A stretch of 58,482 nt of DNA from Prevotella sp. (GTDB taxonomy: Bacteria; Bacteroidota; Bacteroidia; Bacteroidales; Bacteroidaceae): NCBI GenBank assembly GCA_017483185.1, contig JAFULM010000035.1:1-58482 (forward strand), read 5' to 3'. The notes below the pieces were generated by a model. That model had not been told where the DNA came from and made no database searches. It saw only the letters and a program-made list of their open reading frames with translations. The position numbers and the translations under genes were made by a program. Below are positions 16,069 to 25,320 of this stretch, piece after piece. Numbering within the stretch: position 1 is the first letter of the stretch; the number at the start of each line of letters is the position of its first letter.

Positions 16069-19053
16069 CTATCTAATATTATTTTGTGACGATACGGCTG
16101 TCGTCAAAACAGTCTCATGCGTATTGGGCTGTCCTGGTACATTCACATCGAGAAGTTTCGGACTGTACACCACCATCTCTATCACAAGCAATGCCGCCAT
16201 CAATGTCCAAAGAGAATAATGGATCACAACCTCGCCGGACATGGCGCGTATGCGGTCCTGAGTGTCATCAAGGATACCGAACTTGGAGCCCTTGAAGCGA
16301 TAAGACTTTGTCTTGAACGTATAGTATAGTGGTTCTATCAGTGTGGTCTTGATATCATCTTTCAGCATATCGTCCATCAGCATGGTGTCCTCCGAGCTGT
16401 TTCCGCGGAAACACGTCAGATGACAAATAGCCATGTATATCAGTGTCATGACAATAATGGCTGGCAATAGCAAAACCGACCACTGCATCTCCACAAATCT
16501 CAATATGGCCACCGGCAACAGAGACGTGAGGAAGCCCAAGACTGCTCCAAGGCACGAAATAAGGAAGCCGTTGCCGCGGAAGTAGGCCGTCACTCCGACT
16601 ATCAGCGCCGTGACTCCACCGACCGGGATACCAACGGCAAACATGGCGTACTTCAGCAGAGTGGCATGATTGCCGACGCCACACACGACCAACAACAGCA
16701 ACCATATTCCGCAGAGGCCATAGAAGGCTGTCCGCCAAAACATTTCCTTTGTCTTTGCCTGTTCGTATCCACGACGCACCTCTTCATACTTGCGGGCTAT
16801 CTCTGTCTTTGCGGCAATAAATCGCTTGTTGTATGTCATCTGGGCATCATATTCACCCAGCACCGTTATCCAGCGCTCGAGCATACGTTCATAGCTGTAA
16901 GCCTCTCCGAAATCTGTTTGAGGATTTTCGTGATAGAAGACAGACAACCACTGGGGGAAATATCCCGAACGTATTTCGGTCCGGATGGCAGACCGGTGCT
17001 TGTTGTCGATGTCGAGACCATCCTTCAACACGCCGCCATCCGGCAATTCGTATGACGGCACGGAACCAAGCGTACGACACATTCTATATGCCGCAGTACG
17101 CAAGTCGTATGCGCCCAAACGCTCACGGTTGTCAATGCTGTCCAAATCGAAACATCTCTGAGCCTCACCAATCTGCTCCATCCAACCGTGCAGACGTGCA
17201 AAATATTGGAATCGTCCGTCACGACTGCTGTATTCGGTCATTTTTTCGGCAAAGGCCGCATCATCCAGATGCTGCCATTTAAGCAGTTGCTCATTCATCA
17301 ACTCACCGACCTTCTGGGGCGTGTCTGCCTCGCGGAGGTCGTAGGCCGCAGTGCGGTCTATGTTGTATAGCACCTTATAGGCCAATTGTTCCGAATAAGG
17401 CTTACCTTCGGTCAGTATTCTCAATGACTCGCAAGCCATCAGTTCTTCGTGGCTATACATCCAGGACAACAGACGCCCGTCCGTCAAGCTGCGCCATGTG
17501 TCCTCCGACAGATGGCCGTAACCGAAACAACAGACGATTTCTTTCAGCGTGGAAGACTTGTGACCGACAATAAATGGGACGCCGGGATCCAGTTCATAAA
17601 CCACGCGCATCACGGCATGTCGTCCGGCAGCCTCACCGGAGATATTTGTAAAATATCCGCGCATCCTGTCTACGGCACATTCCGTATGGGTCTCCAGATA
17701 AAGCCAGAGATTGTCGTTACGATTGGTGAGCATGACAGCATATTCGTCGATATTCTCCAACAGGGAGACCACCACGTCGCGCACTTTTCTCAAGTCACGG
17801 CCCTTCACGTCCTTGTAGGGATAGTCCGGAGCCATCGTGTATATCGACTCCATGAAACCGGCATGACGGTCGACCGGATATTTGTTTTTCACGATGTCGT
17901 CCACATAGAGACTCAACTTGCTGTTGCCGCTTTGTTCGAGCCATGTCGTAATCTTTCCGCTGTACAGGAAGCCACACGCCGCACGCTCATTATCCAATAG
18001 CAACGGTATGAGTTCCTCCAGATCGTCTGCGACGAGATTGCGTTCCGGATCGACGATGAAACTGCGGTATCGCAGATGTGGTGACGTCACGTCCACTTTC
18101 GGCGACTCTCCGAGAAACCACTGTTCCACCTCATGATAAGTCCATCGCGAGGTCGGCTTGACTGCTGTCAGTCCCTGAACAATCATACGCACGCGCTCCG
18201 GCAGTTCGCGCACGCCGTCCAAACGGCCTTCATTCTTTCGTTTCATCATCACCCGTTCGTCGCTCCCGAGCGGATTTTTGCCATTCCACAGGGTGAGCAG
18301 TGTTATACCGAGTGAGTAGTAGTCGGCGGCAGTAGAGATTTCCACCTCTCCGTCGATGACGTCGTTGTACATCTCCGGAGCGGCATACATCGGTGTGCGT
18401 GCCTGCATCGTGCGATGGAGGTGGCCTTCACCCGTCATAACCGACGATATGCCGAAGTCTCCGAGCACCAGTTCTGTCTGTTTCTCATCACGGAAGAAGA
18501 AGTTGCTCGGCTTGATGTCCTTGTGTATCACCTTGTAGTTGTGACAACACGCGAGAGCTGCCGCAGCCTGAAGGGCTATGCGGCGGAAACGGTCCATGTC
18601 GTTTCCGAGTTTATATGTTCCGAGCGTTCCGCCACAGAGATACTCCATCAGTTCGTAGTAGCGCTGACGGCCGCCGATATAGATTTTTCCGAAATCATAT
18701 AAACGGACAATCATGTCAAACCGGATGTTGGACACGACCTGCAGCACATCCTTCTTGAGACGCACGTCGGGATAATAGAGCTTGAGCACATAGTCCTGAC
18801 CGTCATGATTGACAAGAAAGACCTGCGCCTCACCCGATGTATCGCTCAGACTTTTGCGGCATACGTATGTCTGCCCCCGCAACTCAAAGGTCTCCTGCCG
18901 TCCGACGGGCAGCGGCGATGCGTCCGTTCCGGCCGTCCGGCCACCGAGCCGCAAGGTGCAATCCTGCGGCTGTCCAGATGCAGCAAGCCCTATCGTCGCA
19001 TCACTGCCGGCCACTTCTGTCCGTATCGTAAGTTCGTCTTTGTCCATTTTCAC
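16069..19053 (-). CDS. Ser/Thr protein kinase with C-terminal membrane segments
   Basis: 994 residues. The kinase domain spans roughly residues 60-315 with the ATP-binding Lys91 (YVLKLYYP), catalytic loop HKDIKPSN (Asp179), DFG (199-201) and APE (225-227). The HKD in place of HRD makes it a non-RD type kinase, often regulated other than by activation-loop phosphorylation. A long middle region (about 320-780) is alpha-helical and unrecognised. About four hydrophobic helices follow between 785 and 885, with another near 965, so the protein is anchored in the inner membrane with the kinase inside. Its start overlaps the zinc-ribbon gene stop by four bases, and the AAA gene follows after seven. 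It is the writer of the operon's phospho-signalling set. Confidence 0.88.
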   Translation of the reverse strand: MKMDKDELTIRTEVAGSDATIGLAASGQPQDCTLRLGGRTAGTDASPLPVGRQETFELRGQTYVCRKSLSDTSGEAQVFLVNHDGQDYVLKLYYPDVRLKKDVLQVVSNIRFDMIVRLYDFGKIYIGGRQRYYELMEYLCGGTLGTYKLGNDMDRFRRIALQAAAALACCHNYKVIHKDIKPSNFFFRDEKQTELVLGDFGISSVMTGEGHLHRTMQARTPMYAAPEMYNDVIDGEVEISTAADYYSLGITLLTLWNGKNPLGSDERVMMKRKNEGRLDGVRELPERVRMIVQGLTAVKPTSRWTYHEVEQWFLGESPKVDVTSPHLRYRSFIVDPERNLVADDLEELIPLLLDNERAACGFLYSGKITTWLEQSGNSKLSLYVDDIVKNKYPVDRHAGFMESIYTMAPDYPYKDVKGRDLRKVRDVVVSLLENIDEYAVMLTNRNDNLWLYLETHTECAVDRMRGYFTNISGEAAGRHAVMRVVYELDPGVPFIVGHKSSTLKEIVCCFGYGHLSEDTWRSLTDGRLLSWMYSHEELMACESLRILTEGKPYSEQLAYKVLYNIDRTAAYDLREADTPQKVGELMNEQLLKWQHLDDAAFAEKMTEYSSRDGRFQYFARLHGWMEQIGEAQRCFDLDSIDNRERLGAYDLRTAAYRMCRTLGSVPSYELPDGGVLKDGLDIDNKHRSAIRTEIRSGYFPQWLSVFYHENPQTDFGEAYSYERMLERWITVLGEYDAQMTYNKRFIAAKTEIARKYEEVRRGYEQAKTKEMFWRTAFYGLCGIWLLLLVVCGVGNHATLLKYAMFAVGIPVGGVTALIVGVTAYFRGNGFLISCLGAVLGFLTSLLPVAILRFVEMQWSVLLLPAIIVMTLIYMAICHLTCFRGNSSEDTMLMDDMLKDDIKTTLIEPLYYTFKTKSYRFKGSKFGILDDTQDRIRAMSGEVVIHYSLWTLMAALLVIEMVVYSPKLLDVNVPGQPNTHETVLTTAVSSQNNIR

Positions 19054-19916
19054 TTGTCGTCTTTAATTTGCTCCATACTGTTTTTCCCCAGCACTATCCA
19101 CTTTCCGCCCATCTGCGGCTTGGCACATCCACAAGGACTGCTGTGCATGGCGTGCTTGTAGTTGCACAACCATGCCACACGCAGACCGGCAGGTCTGCTG
19201 GCCATGATGCAGTTGCGGGCCTTCACGGGCGACAGATTCGGTTCGACCGGTATCTGCCCCAATAGGGCGGACAGTTTTTCCATTATCTCATTCTTGCGCT
19301 TGTTCAGTTCCTCAACCGTCATTCGCTCCGACTCCTGCGGCACCACCGTCGCCGGATCTTCTCCACGGTCGGACGCCAGCAGTTCCAGCACTCTCTGTCT
19401 CAACAGTTCGGTGGCACGGTCTGTCTCCATGTCACTTCGCGAGGTGTATGGCATCACTCGCTCCAGACGTGACAGTTCGCGTGATTGTATGATCATTTCG
19501 TCATACAGAGGTCCCTGTCTGCGCTCAAGCGCCATCGCTGCGGCTTCCGGCGTGAGCGGTGTTCCACAGCGTTTGCAGAAAGAAAAGTGGTTGATGGTCT
19601 TGCACACGGGACACTCTATTCCCGCTCTGGGACTGCCGCACTCGGGACAATAGGCCGACGCGGGGTCCACATGTGCTCCGCAGAAAGAGCAGACCTCCGT
19701 GTTGATGTAACTGTGGCACGACTCACAATAGTCAGCTCCTTCATCTACGGGAGCGCCACATATCGGACAAACGACTGCATGTGCTTCATTCTGTTGCTGT
19801 GCTTGACCGGCCTCTGTCGGAGCCTTACTTTCCTGTGGTACGTTCTCCATTTCCGGCCGCAATGTACGTTCTATATGATTTGTCTGTCCTAAGTTCGTAG
19901 TGCTATTATCTACCAT
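19050..19916 (-). CDS. Triple zinc-ribbon protein, first gene of the kinase operon
   Basis: About 288 residues from ATG 19916. A TTG start 33 bases earlier would lie inside the -7 promoter element, so it is rejected. After a polar N-terminus come three tandem zinc ribbons (CPICGAPVDEGADYCESC, CSFCGAHVDPASAYCPEC, CPVCKTINHFSFCKRC). A helical region follows, and then a C-terminal domain with further Cys residues (WLCNYKHAMHSSPCGCAK) that may be another metal site. There is no membrane segment. It is translationally coupled to the kinase gene (four-base overlap). Zinc ribbons recur in four proteins of this operon, suggesting a common docking mode. The function is otherwise unknown. Confidence 0.8.
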   Translation of the reverse strand: MVDNSTTNLGQTNHIERTLRPEMENVPQESKAPTEAGQAQQQNEAHAVVCPICGAPVDEGADYCESCHSYINTEVCSFCGAHVDPASAYCPECGSPRAGIECPVCKTINHFSFCKRCGTPLTPEAAAMALERRQGPLYDEMIIQSRELSRLERVMPYTSRSDMETDRATELLRQRVLELLASDRGEDPATVVPQESERMTVEELNKRKNEIMEKLSALLGQIPVEPNLSPVKARNCIMASRPAGLRVAWLCNYKHAMHSSPCGCAKPQMGGKWIVLGKNSMEQIKDDK

Positions 19917-19946
19917 ATCACTTAACGTGTAAGTTGCTTTATTTTG

Positions 19947-19954
19947 CAAAAGTA
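19947..19954 (-). promoter_or_regulatory. -7 element of the kinase operon promoter
   Basis: TACTTTTG on the minus strand fits TAnnTTTG. Two TTG triplets lie 14-20 bases upstream as possible -33 elements. Transcription would begin about 20-25 bases before ATG 19916, which decides that start over the TTG at 19949. Confidence 0.6.
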
Positions 19955-20142
19955 AGTAAAAAATTTCACAACAAGGCGAAAATAATCCGCTAAATATCCA
20001 TTGGACTTAATCTTTCTTTTCCAATCTGTTATACAGGATTTACAAAACGACAAGCGGGAACGCCATCCACACTTAGTGCAAGTGGTGCTACAACTTACAA
20101 AAAATCTTCGCGTCCATGCGTTTTTACGCCGGAACCGAATTG

Positions 20143-20430
20143 TTAAAAACTCGGAATTAAACTGACAAGTGCCTCTGTATTTTTTGCGATATTCATAAAA
20201 GACAATCCAAAGGGCACAAATTTGCGAATTTTGAGCGTGCATCTTTTACTACCTGACACACAGGCCGTTATAAACAAAACAGCAAAAGTGTGCAAACAAA
20301 ATCACGGCAAAGGTTTTGCCGTAAGGCCCTTACGGGGTTGCAACGGGGCGCTCGTTGCATGACGACGGGGCGCTCGCTGCAGTACAACGGCGTGCCCGTT
20401 GCGACCCCGGGAGGGCCTTATTGGTCGGCA
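20143..20430 (+). repeat. Hairpin repeat element, copy B with 5' flank
   Basis: The 5' flank begins TTAAAAACTCGGAAT (20143-20157). At 20223-20247 it carries a 25-base block that matches copy D (45374-45398) at 23 positions. The core (about 20316-20430) is an imperfect hairpin: GCCGTAAGGCCCT on the left pairs with AGGGCCTTATTGGTCGGC on the right with a five-base bulge, then GGGGTTGCAACGGG pairs with CCCGTTGCGACCCC with one mismatch. An inner CAACGG/CCGTTG hairpin is also present. It lies between the divergent zinc-ribbon and NfeD-like genes. Nothing else but the two promoters was seen in 19955-20720. Confidence 0.7.
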
Positions 20431-20654
20431 ACGGAGAAAATTTCGGATGACAACGGCGGCAAAATGTCAAGATTTCGGCTTTACACCGCTCTTTTATTGA
20501 AAATCTCAAATGTTAAATTTTGGGATTTTTTATGACACAAAAGAGGACTGATTGACTAACTGCCTTTCTCTTTCAAATATACGTCGTCACGTCTTCCAAC
20601 GTTAAAGAAAAATAAAAACCAAAACTCAATCATACGCATATCGTCATTTTTAAC

Positions 20655-20662
20655 TAATTTTG
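20655..20662 (+). promoter_or_regulatory. -7 element before the NfeD-like/flotillin genes
   Basis: TAATTTTG fits the Bacteroidota -7 consensus and lies 58 bases before the ATG at 20721. No clear TTG -33 element is present at the expected distance, so support is moderate. Confidence 0.45.
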
Positions 20663-20720
20663 AAGAATGGGAGCATCATGACGATTGCTTTCGAACACAC
20701 ATCTTAATATAATGTAGAAT

Positions 20721-21236
20721 ATGGATGCTACACAGATTTTTTGGCTCATAGCGCTGGTTTCGACCGGTGTTTTCGTTATACAGTTCGTCATTTCCATCTT
20801 CTTCGGAGACGTGGACGTCGACTTCGACGGAGATTCTTCGGTGGACACGGACATGAGCAGCATCGTCTCTTTCAAGGGACTTGTCCACTTCGGCATAGGC
20901 TTCGGCTGGGCTATGGTGTTGGCCGGCGAGGCGACGGCGGCGGCCCTGCTGACAGCCACGGTCACGGGACTGGTCTTTGTGTTCGTCCTGTGGAAACTGT
21001 ACGTCATGGCCGGACGTCTCCAAAAGGAGACTCCGACGGAACGCCCGGAAGCGCTGGTGGGACGTCACGGGACGGTCTACACCAACATGGGCGACGGACG
21101 ATATATCCTCCAGATAAGCCACAACGGAGCACTGAGGGAGCTCGACGTCATCTCCGACTCGCGCTGTTGTGACTACAAGACGGGCGAGCGGCTGACCGTG
21201 AAGAGCTTTAAGGACAATGTCTATTATGTCAAATGA
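20721..21236 (+). CDS. NfeD/YuaF-like membrane protein with OB-fold domain
   Basis: 171 residues. Three hydrophobic helices occupy residues 5-30, about 53-72 and 75-98. The C-terminal 65 residues (ALVGRHGTVYTNMGDGRYILQIS...TGERLTVKSF) look like the small beta-barrel of NfeD/YuaF proteins. Such proteins pair with flotillins in many bacteria, and here the flotillin gene begins 87 bases downstream on the same strand. The pair would form membrane microdomain complexes. An acidic loop (DVDVDFDGDSSVDTD) between the first two helices is notable. The gene is divergent from the kinase operon. Confidence 0.75.
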   Translation: MDATQIFWLIALVSTGVFVIQFVISIFFGDVDVDFDGDSSVDTDMSSIVSFKGLVHFGIGFGWAMVLAGEATAAALLTATVTGLVFVFVLWKLYVMAGRLQKETPTERPEALVGRHGTVYTNMGDGRYILQISHNGALRELDVISDSRCCDYKTGERLTVKSFKDNVYYVK

Positions 21237-21323
21237 CGTGCCGGCTGTGCTGTGACGCATGCAAAGGAGAATGGGAAAATGAAGTTCACTGACAATTCTA
21301 TTAATTAATCAATCATTATAATT

Positions 21324-22997
21324 ATGGATCAAAACCTTTTGATAATGGCGGCCATACTCGTGGTCGTCGTAGTTATTACATTCGTGGGCATACTCTCGCG
21401 CTACCGCAAATGCAAGAGTGACGAAGTGCTCGTTGTTTACGGTAAGACCGGCGGAGCGAAGTCGGCAAAACTCTATCATGGCGGCGCCGCCTTCGTATGG
21501 CCCATCGTGCAGGGATATGAGTTCCTGTCGATGAAGCCGATGCAGATTGATTGCAAACTGACCGGAGCTATCTCCGCGCAGAACATCCGCGTGGACGTCC
21601 CGACGACCATCACCGTGGCCATCTCCACCGACCCGGAAATCATGCAGAACGCTGCCGAACGTATGCTCGGACTGGGCTTTGAGGACAAGCAGAACCTCAT
21701 CACCGATGTTGTCTACGGACAGATGCGTCTCGTCATAGCCGACATGACCATCGAGGAGCTCAACTCCGACCGCGACAAGTTCCTGTCGAAGGTGAAGGAC
21801 AACATCGACACCGAGTTGAGCAAGTTCGGTCTCTATCTGATGAACATCAACATCAGTGACATCCGCGACGCCGCCAACTATATCGTCAACCTCGGTAAGG
21901 AGGCTGAGAGCAAGGCGCAGAACGAGGCTCAGGCCAACATCGAGGAACAGGAGAAGCTGGGTGCTATCAAGATTGCCAACCAGATCCGCGAGCGTGAGAC
22001 GAAGGTGGCCGAGACCCGCAAGGACCAGGAGGTGGCCATCGCGTCGACAAAGAAGGAACAGGAGATCGCTATCGCCGAGACCCTGAAGGACCAGGAGATT
22101 TCGGTGGCACACGCCGACCGTGACCGTATCTCTCAGGTGGCTCAGGCCAACGCCGAGAAAGAGGCTCAGGTGGCAAAGGCAGAGGCAGAGAAGAACATCA
22201 ACATCGAGAAGGCCAACACCGACAAGGAAAGCCGCATCGCCGAACTCAACTCCGACATGGAAATCAAGAAGGCCGACGCCGCCAAGAAAGCTGCCGTCGG
22301 ACGCAACGAGGCTCAGAAGGACATCGCGCGCTCTGACGCCGAACTTCAGGTGACTCAGGCCAACGCCGACAAGGAGGCCGGTGAGGCCGCCGCACGCTCT
22401 GAGGCCGCCATCCAGACGGCACGCGAGCAGGCTCAGAAGGAGGTAGAGGAGGCCAAGGCGCTCAAGGTCGAGTCGTCGCTGAAGGCAGAGAAGATTGTGC
22501 CGGCCGAGATTGCAAAACAGGAGGCCATCCTTCAGGCTGACGCGCTGGCCGAGAAGGTGACCCGCGAGGCCGACGCCCGCGCCAAGGCCACACTGGCACA
22601 GGCTGAAGCTGAGGCAAAGGCCATTCGCATGAAGTTGGAGGCCGAGGCCGAAGGTAAGAAGATGTCGTTGTTGGCCGAGGCTGAAGGATTTGAGGCAATG
22701 GTTAAGGCAGCCGAGCTCAACCCGTCAATCGCCATCCAATATAAGATGGTCGACCAGTGGAAGGAAATCGCCGGCGAACAGGTCAAGGCGTTCGAGAAGA
22801 TGCAGCTCGGCAACGTCACCGTATTCGATGGCGGAAACGGAGCGACAAGCAACTTCCTCAACACGCTCGTCAAGACCGTGGCCCCGAGTCTCGGTGTGCT
22901 GGACAAACTGCCCATCGGCGAGACGGTGAAAAACATCATCAATCCCGACGGCGCTCAGAAAAAGCAGGAAGAAGACAAGAAGAAAGGCGAGGCGTGA
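21324..22997 (+). CDS. Flotillin family protein
   Basis: 557 residues. An N-terminal hydrophobic helix (LLIMAAILVVVVVITFVGIL) anchors the protein. The SPFH/band-7 domain covers roughly residues 30-200 (KTGGAKSAKLYHGGAAFVW to LYLMNINISDI). A long Ala/Glu/Lys-rich coiled coil of repeated KEAQVAKAEAEKN-type units spans about 190-460, as in FloT/FloA and eukaryotic flotillins. The C-terminal part contains the conserved QYKMVDQW segment. Flotillins scaffold membrane microdomains and recruit signalling and secretion proteins. It is likely co-transcribed with the NfeD-like gene. A near-perfect hairpin follows directly after the stop. Confidence 0.92.
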   Translation: MDQNLLIMAAILVVVVVITFVGILSRYRKCKSDEVLVVYGKTGGAKSAKLYHGGAAFVWPIVQGYEFLSMKPMQIDCKLTGAISAQNIRVDVPTTITVAISTDPEIMQNAAERMLGLGFEDKQNLITDVVYGQMRLVIADMTIEELNSDRDKFLSKVKDNIDTELSKFGLYLMNINISDIRDAANYIVNLGKEAESKAQNEAQANIEEQEKLGAIKIANQIRERETKVAETRKDQEVAIASTKKEQEIAIAETLKDQEISVAHADRDRISQVAQANAEKEAQVAKAEAEKNINIEKANTDKESRIAELNSDMEIKKADAAKKAAVGRNEAQKDIARSDAELQVTQANADKEAGEAAARSEAAIQTAREQAQKEVEEAKALKVESSLKAEKIVPAEIAKQEAILQADALAEKVTREADARAKATLAQAEAEAKAIRMKLEAEAEGKKMSLLAEAEGFEAMVKAAELNPSIAIQYKMVDQWKEIAGEQVKAFEKMQLGNVTVFDGGNGATSNFLNTLVKTVAPSLGVLDKLPIGETVKNIINPDGAQKKQEEDKKKGEA

Positions 22998-23003
22998 GAA
23001 CAT

Positions 23004-23080
23004 CAATCCCAATGATAAAATCAGAAACGGCCGCTGCGGAATTTCCGCGGTGGCCGTTTCTGATTTTATCATTGGGATTG
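23004..23080. terminator. Long hairpin between flotillin and M13 peptidase genes
   Basis: Arms of 37 bases (23004-23040 and 23044-23080) pair with only two mismatches around a three-base ATT loop. The arms read CAATCCCAATGATAAAATCA at the outer end and are GC-rich near the loop. It sits six bases after the flotillin stop and serves convergent genes from both sides, so it probably acts as a bidirectional terminator or mRNA 3' end. No clear T-run follows. Confidence 0.75.
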
Positions 23081-23195
23081 TGGAGGAGCGAGGAATGTGG
23101 AAGGAGAAATGTTTCTGAGTGATAAGCAAATCCTGTAAAACTCGGTTGCAAATAAAGCATTTCTCCCTCCTCGCTCCACACTCCTCCCTCCACAA
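23081..23195. repeat. Imperfect GGAG-rich inverted repeat at convergent gene ends
   Basis: GTGGAGGAGCGAGGAATGTGG (from 23081) and the complement at 23155-23195 pair imperfectly. The right arm contains CCACACTCCTCC, a word shared with the perfect hairpin at 42284-42413, so the two may belong to one family. It immediately precedes the M13 peptidase stop. Confidence 0.5.
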
Positions 23196-23203
23196 AAACC
23201 GAA

Positions 23204-25243
23204 TTACCAGAGCGACAGGCGCTGTGCCTTGGGGATGAACATCTTGTCACCCTCCTTCACGCCAAATGCGTCATACCACATGTCGACATGAGGCAGCGCA
23301 CCGTTGACACGCCAGCGTCCGAGAGAGTGCGGGTCACTCTTCGTACGGTTGCGGATCTCGGCGTCAGTGATATTTGCTGCCCACACACCGGCGTAAGCGA
23401 GGAAGAAGCGCTGCTCCGGAGTGAAACCGTCGATGACGGGCAACGGAGCGTCCTTTGTAACATTCTTGAAAGCGTAGTATGCCACCTGCAGACCGCCGTG
23501 GTCGGCAAGATTCTCGCCAAGCGTGAACTTACCGTTGGCGTTGAGGCCCGGCAATACCTCGATTGATGAAAAGAAAGCAGCATAACCGTCGGCACGCTCC
23601 ATGAAATTGCGTCCGTCACTCTCCGTCCACCAGTCGTTCATGTTTCCATCCTTATCGTAGTGGCGGCCCTGATCGTCAAAGCCGTGGGTCATCTCATGAC
23701 CAATCACGACACCGATGGCACCATAGTTGAACGCATCGTCAGCCGTCGGATCGAAGAACGGAACCTGAAGGATTCCGGCGGGGAAGCAGATTTCGTTGGT
23801 CGTCGGGTTGTAGTAGGCATTCACCGTCTGCGGATACATGTGCCATTCGTCCTTGTCAACGGGCTTGCCGGCTTTCTTGTTGATAGTATGTTTTGTCCAG
23901 AAGCGGTAACATTCGATGATGTTCTCCAGATAAGACTTGGACGGATCGATGTTCAGAGCCGACATGTCGGTCCACTTGTCGGGATAGCCGATCTTCACGT
24001 AGAAGGCGTTGAGCTTCGCCAGCGCATTCTGTTTTGTTGAGTCGCTCATCCAGTCCTGAGCCTTGATGCGTTCGCCCAAGGCCACCTGCAGATTGGCCAC
24101 AAGCTTCTGCATACGTTCCTTTGACGATGCGGGGAAATATTTTGCTACATAAATTTTGCCCAAAGCCTCACCCATCTGACGCTCCACCTGAGACGTGACG
24201 CGCTTCCACAACGGGTGCATCTCCTTGCGGCCGGACATGGTCTTGCCGAAGAAATCAAACTGTGCGGCTGCGACCTCGTCGCCCAAATAGTTGGCAAATG
24301 AATTTATCTGGTCCCACTCAAGATAATCACGATATTCATCTGGAGTCAGAGAAGCTATCAGCCGGTCGGCACCGTCCATGAATTCAGGCTGTCCGACGAC
24401 AATCTCCTTCATGTGTTCGGGCTTCAGTCCGGATGCGCCCATGAGCTCGACGAGACGCGAGTGAGGGTATCTGGCGTTGAAGTCGGCGAGCGTCATCTTG
24501 GTGTAATTGGCCTCCGGGTCACGCAGTTCGGACATTGATTTGGATACCTTGGCCAGTTCTGTCTCGATCTTCATGATGTTCTGCATTTTCGCCGTAGCCT
24601 TCTTTTCGTTGAATCCGAAGAGACGGAACATACGGACGAGATGCTTCTTGTAAGCCTCACGTATCTCCGTTGTTGCAGAATCCGTGTCCAGATAATACTC
24701 CTTCTGCCTCAACGTGATGCCGCTCTGCACGACATTGAGGATATTCCAGCCGGCGTTCTTCTCGTCAGCACCGATATACGTACCGTAGAACTCATCGTTG
24801 CCATAGGAAGCAAGCTCCAATTGGATAGCGAAAAGGGCCTCGATTGTCTTCGCCTTCTCCATCCGTCCGATGAGGGGCATGAGCGGTTTGACACCCTCCT
24901 TGTTGCGGCGCACGGAGTCAGTGGCCAGCTTGTAGAGGTCGCTCAGCTTCTTCTCGGTCGTTCCCGGGGCGTAAGTGCCGCTCTGAAGGTCGCTGAGAAT
25001 AGAGTTGATGCGTTTGTCGTTGTCCTCGCCGAGCTGGTCGAAGCTGCCGTAGCGCGAGTATGCCGCGGGCAGCGGATGATTCTTCATCCAGCCTCCGCAG
25101 GCGAAATCATAGAAATCCGTCACCGGATTGACACTACGGTCGAGATTGGCCGGGTCAATGCCCGACCGGAGTTGCTCCTGAGCGGCAGATGTCATCGCCA
25201 ATGAGGCCATTGCCACGATAGGAAGAAATCGTTTCATCTTCAT
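23204..25243 (-). CDS. M13 family zinc metallopeptidase (neprilysin/PepO type), secreted
   Basis: 679 residues from ATG 25243. The frame extends 40 codons further upstream, but the segment MKMKRFLPIVAMASLAMTSA is a clean signal peptide and marks the start. The Peptidase_M13 N-terminal domain begins with the typical VNPVTDFYDFACGGW. The zinc site is HEMTH (516-520), with the third ligand Glu577 in GENLADHGG, and NAYYNPTTNEICFPAGILQ is the family's substrate-binding block. The protein ends with the characteristic C-terminal ...SLW. It should cleave oligopeptides in the periplasm or at the surface. It is transcribed alone or after the ABC-F gene (77 bases upstream). Confidence 0.94.
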   Translation of the reverse strand: MKMKRFLPIVAMASLAMTSAAQEQLRSGIDPANLDRSVNPVTDFYDFACGGWMKNHPLPAAYSRYGSFDQLGEDNDKRINSILSDLQSGTYAPGTTEKKLSDLYKLATDSVRRNKEGVKPLMPLIGRMEKAKTIEALFAIQLELASYGNDEFYGTYIGADEKNAGWNILNVVQSGITLRQKEYYLDTDSATTEIREAYKKHLVRMFRLFGFNEKKATAKMQNIMKIETELAKVSKSMSELRDPEANYTKMTLADFNARYPHSRLVELMGASGLKPEHMKEIVVGQPEFMDGADRLIASLTPDEYRDYLEWDQINSFANYLGDEVAAAQFDFFGKTMSGRKEMHPLWKRVTSQVERQMGEALGKIYVAKYFPASSKERMQKLVANLQVALGERIKAQDWMSDSTKQNALAKLNAFYVKIGYPDKWTDMSALNIDPSKSYLENIIECYRFWTKHTINKKAGKPVDKDEWHMYPQTVNAYYNPTTNEICFPAGILQVPFFDPTADDAFNYGAIGVVIGHEMTHGFDDQGRHYDKDGNMNDWWTESDGRNFMERADGYAAFFSSIEVLPGLNANGKFTLGENLADHGGLQVAYYAFKNVTKDAPLPVIDGFTPEQRFFLAYAGVWAANITDAEIRNRTKSDPHSLGRWRVNGALPHVDMWYDAFGVKEGDKMFIPKAQRLSLW

Positions 25244-25320
25244 GTTTATATGTGTATTGATTAGTTGTTTCGTGATTGTATGCCTGTTGCTTCTGATGTC
25301 TCCGAAATCACAGCCGGTGT

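Noticed and set aside
7578-19916. Type VI or type VII secretion locus
   Set aside because: Kinase, FHA, phosphatase and CbxX-type AAA parts are shared with such loci, but no sheath, tube, baseplate, EccC/EssC or effector genes are present.
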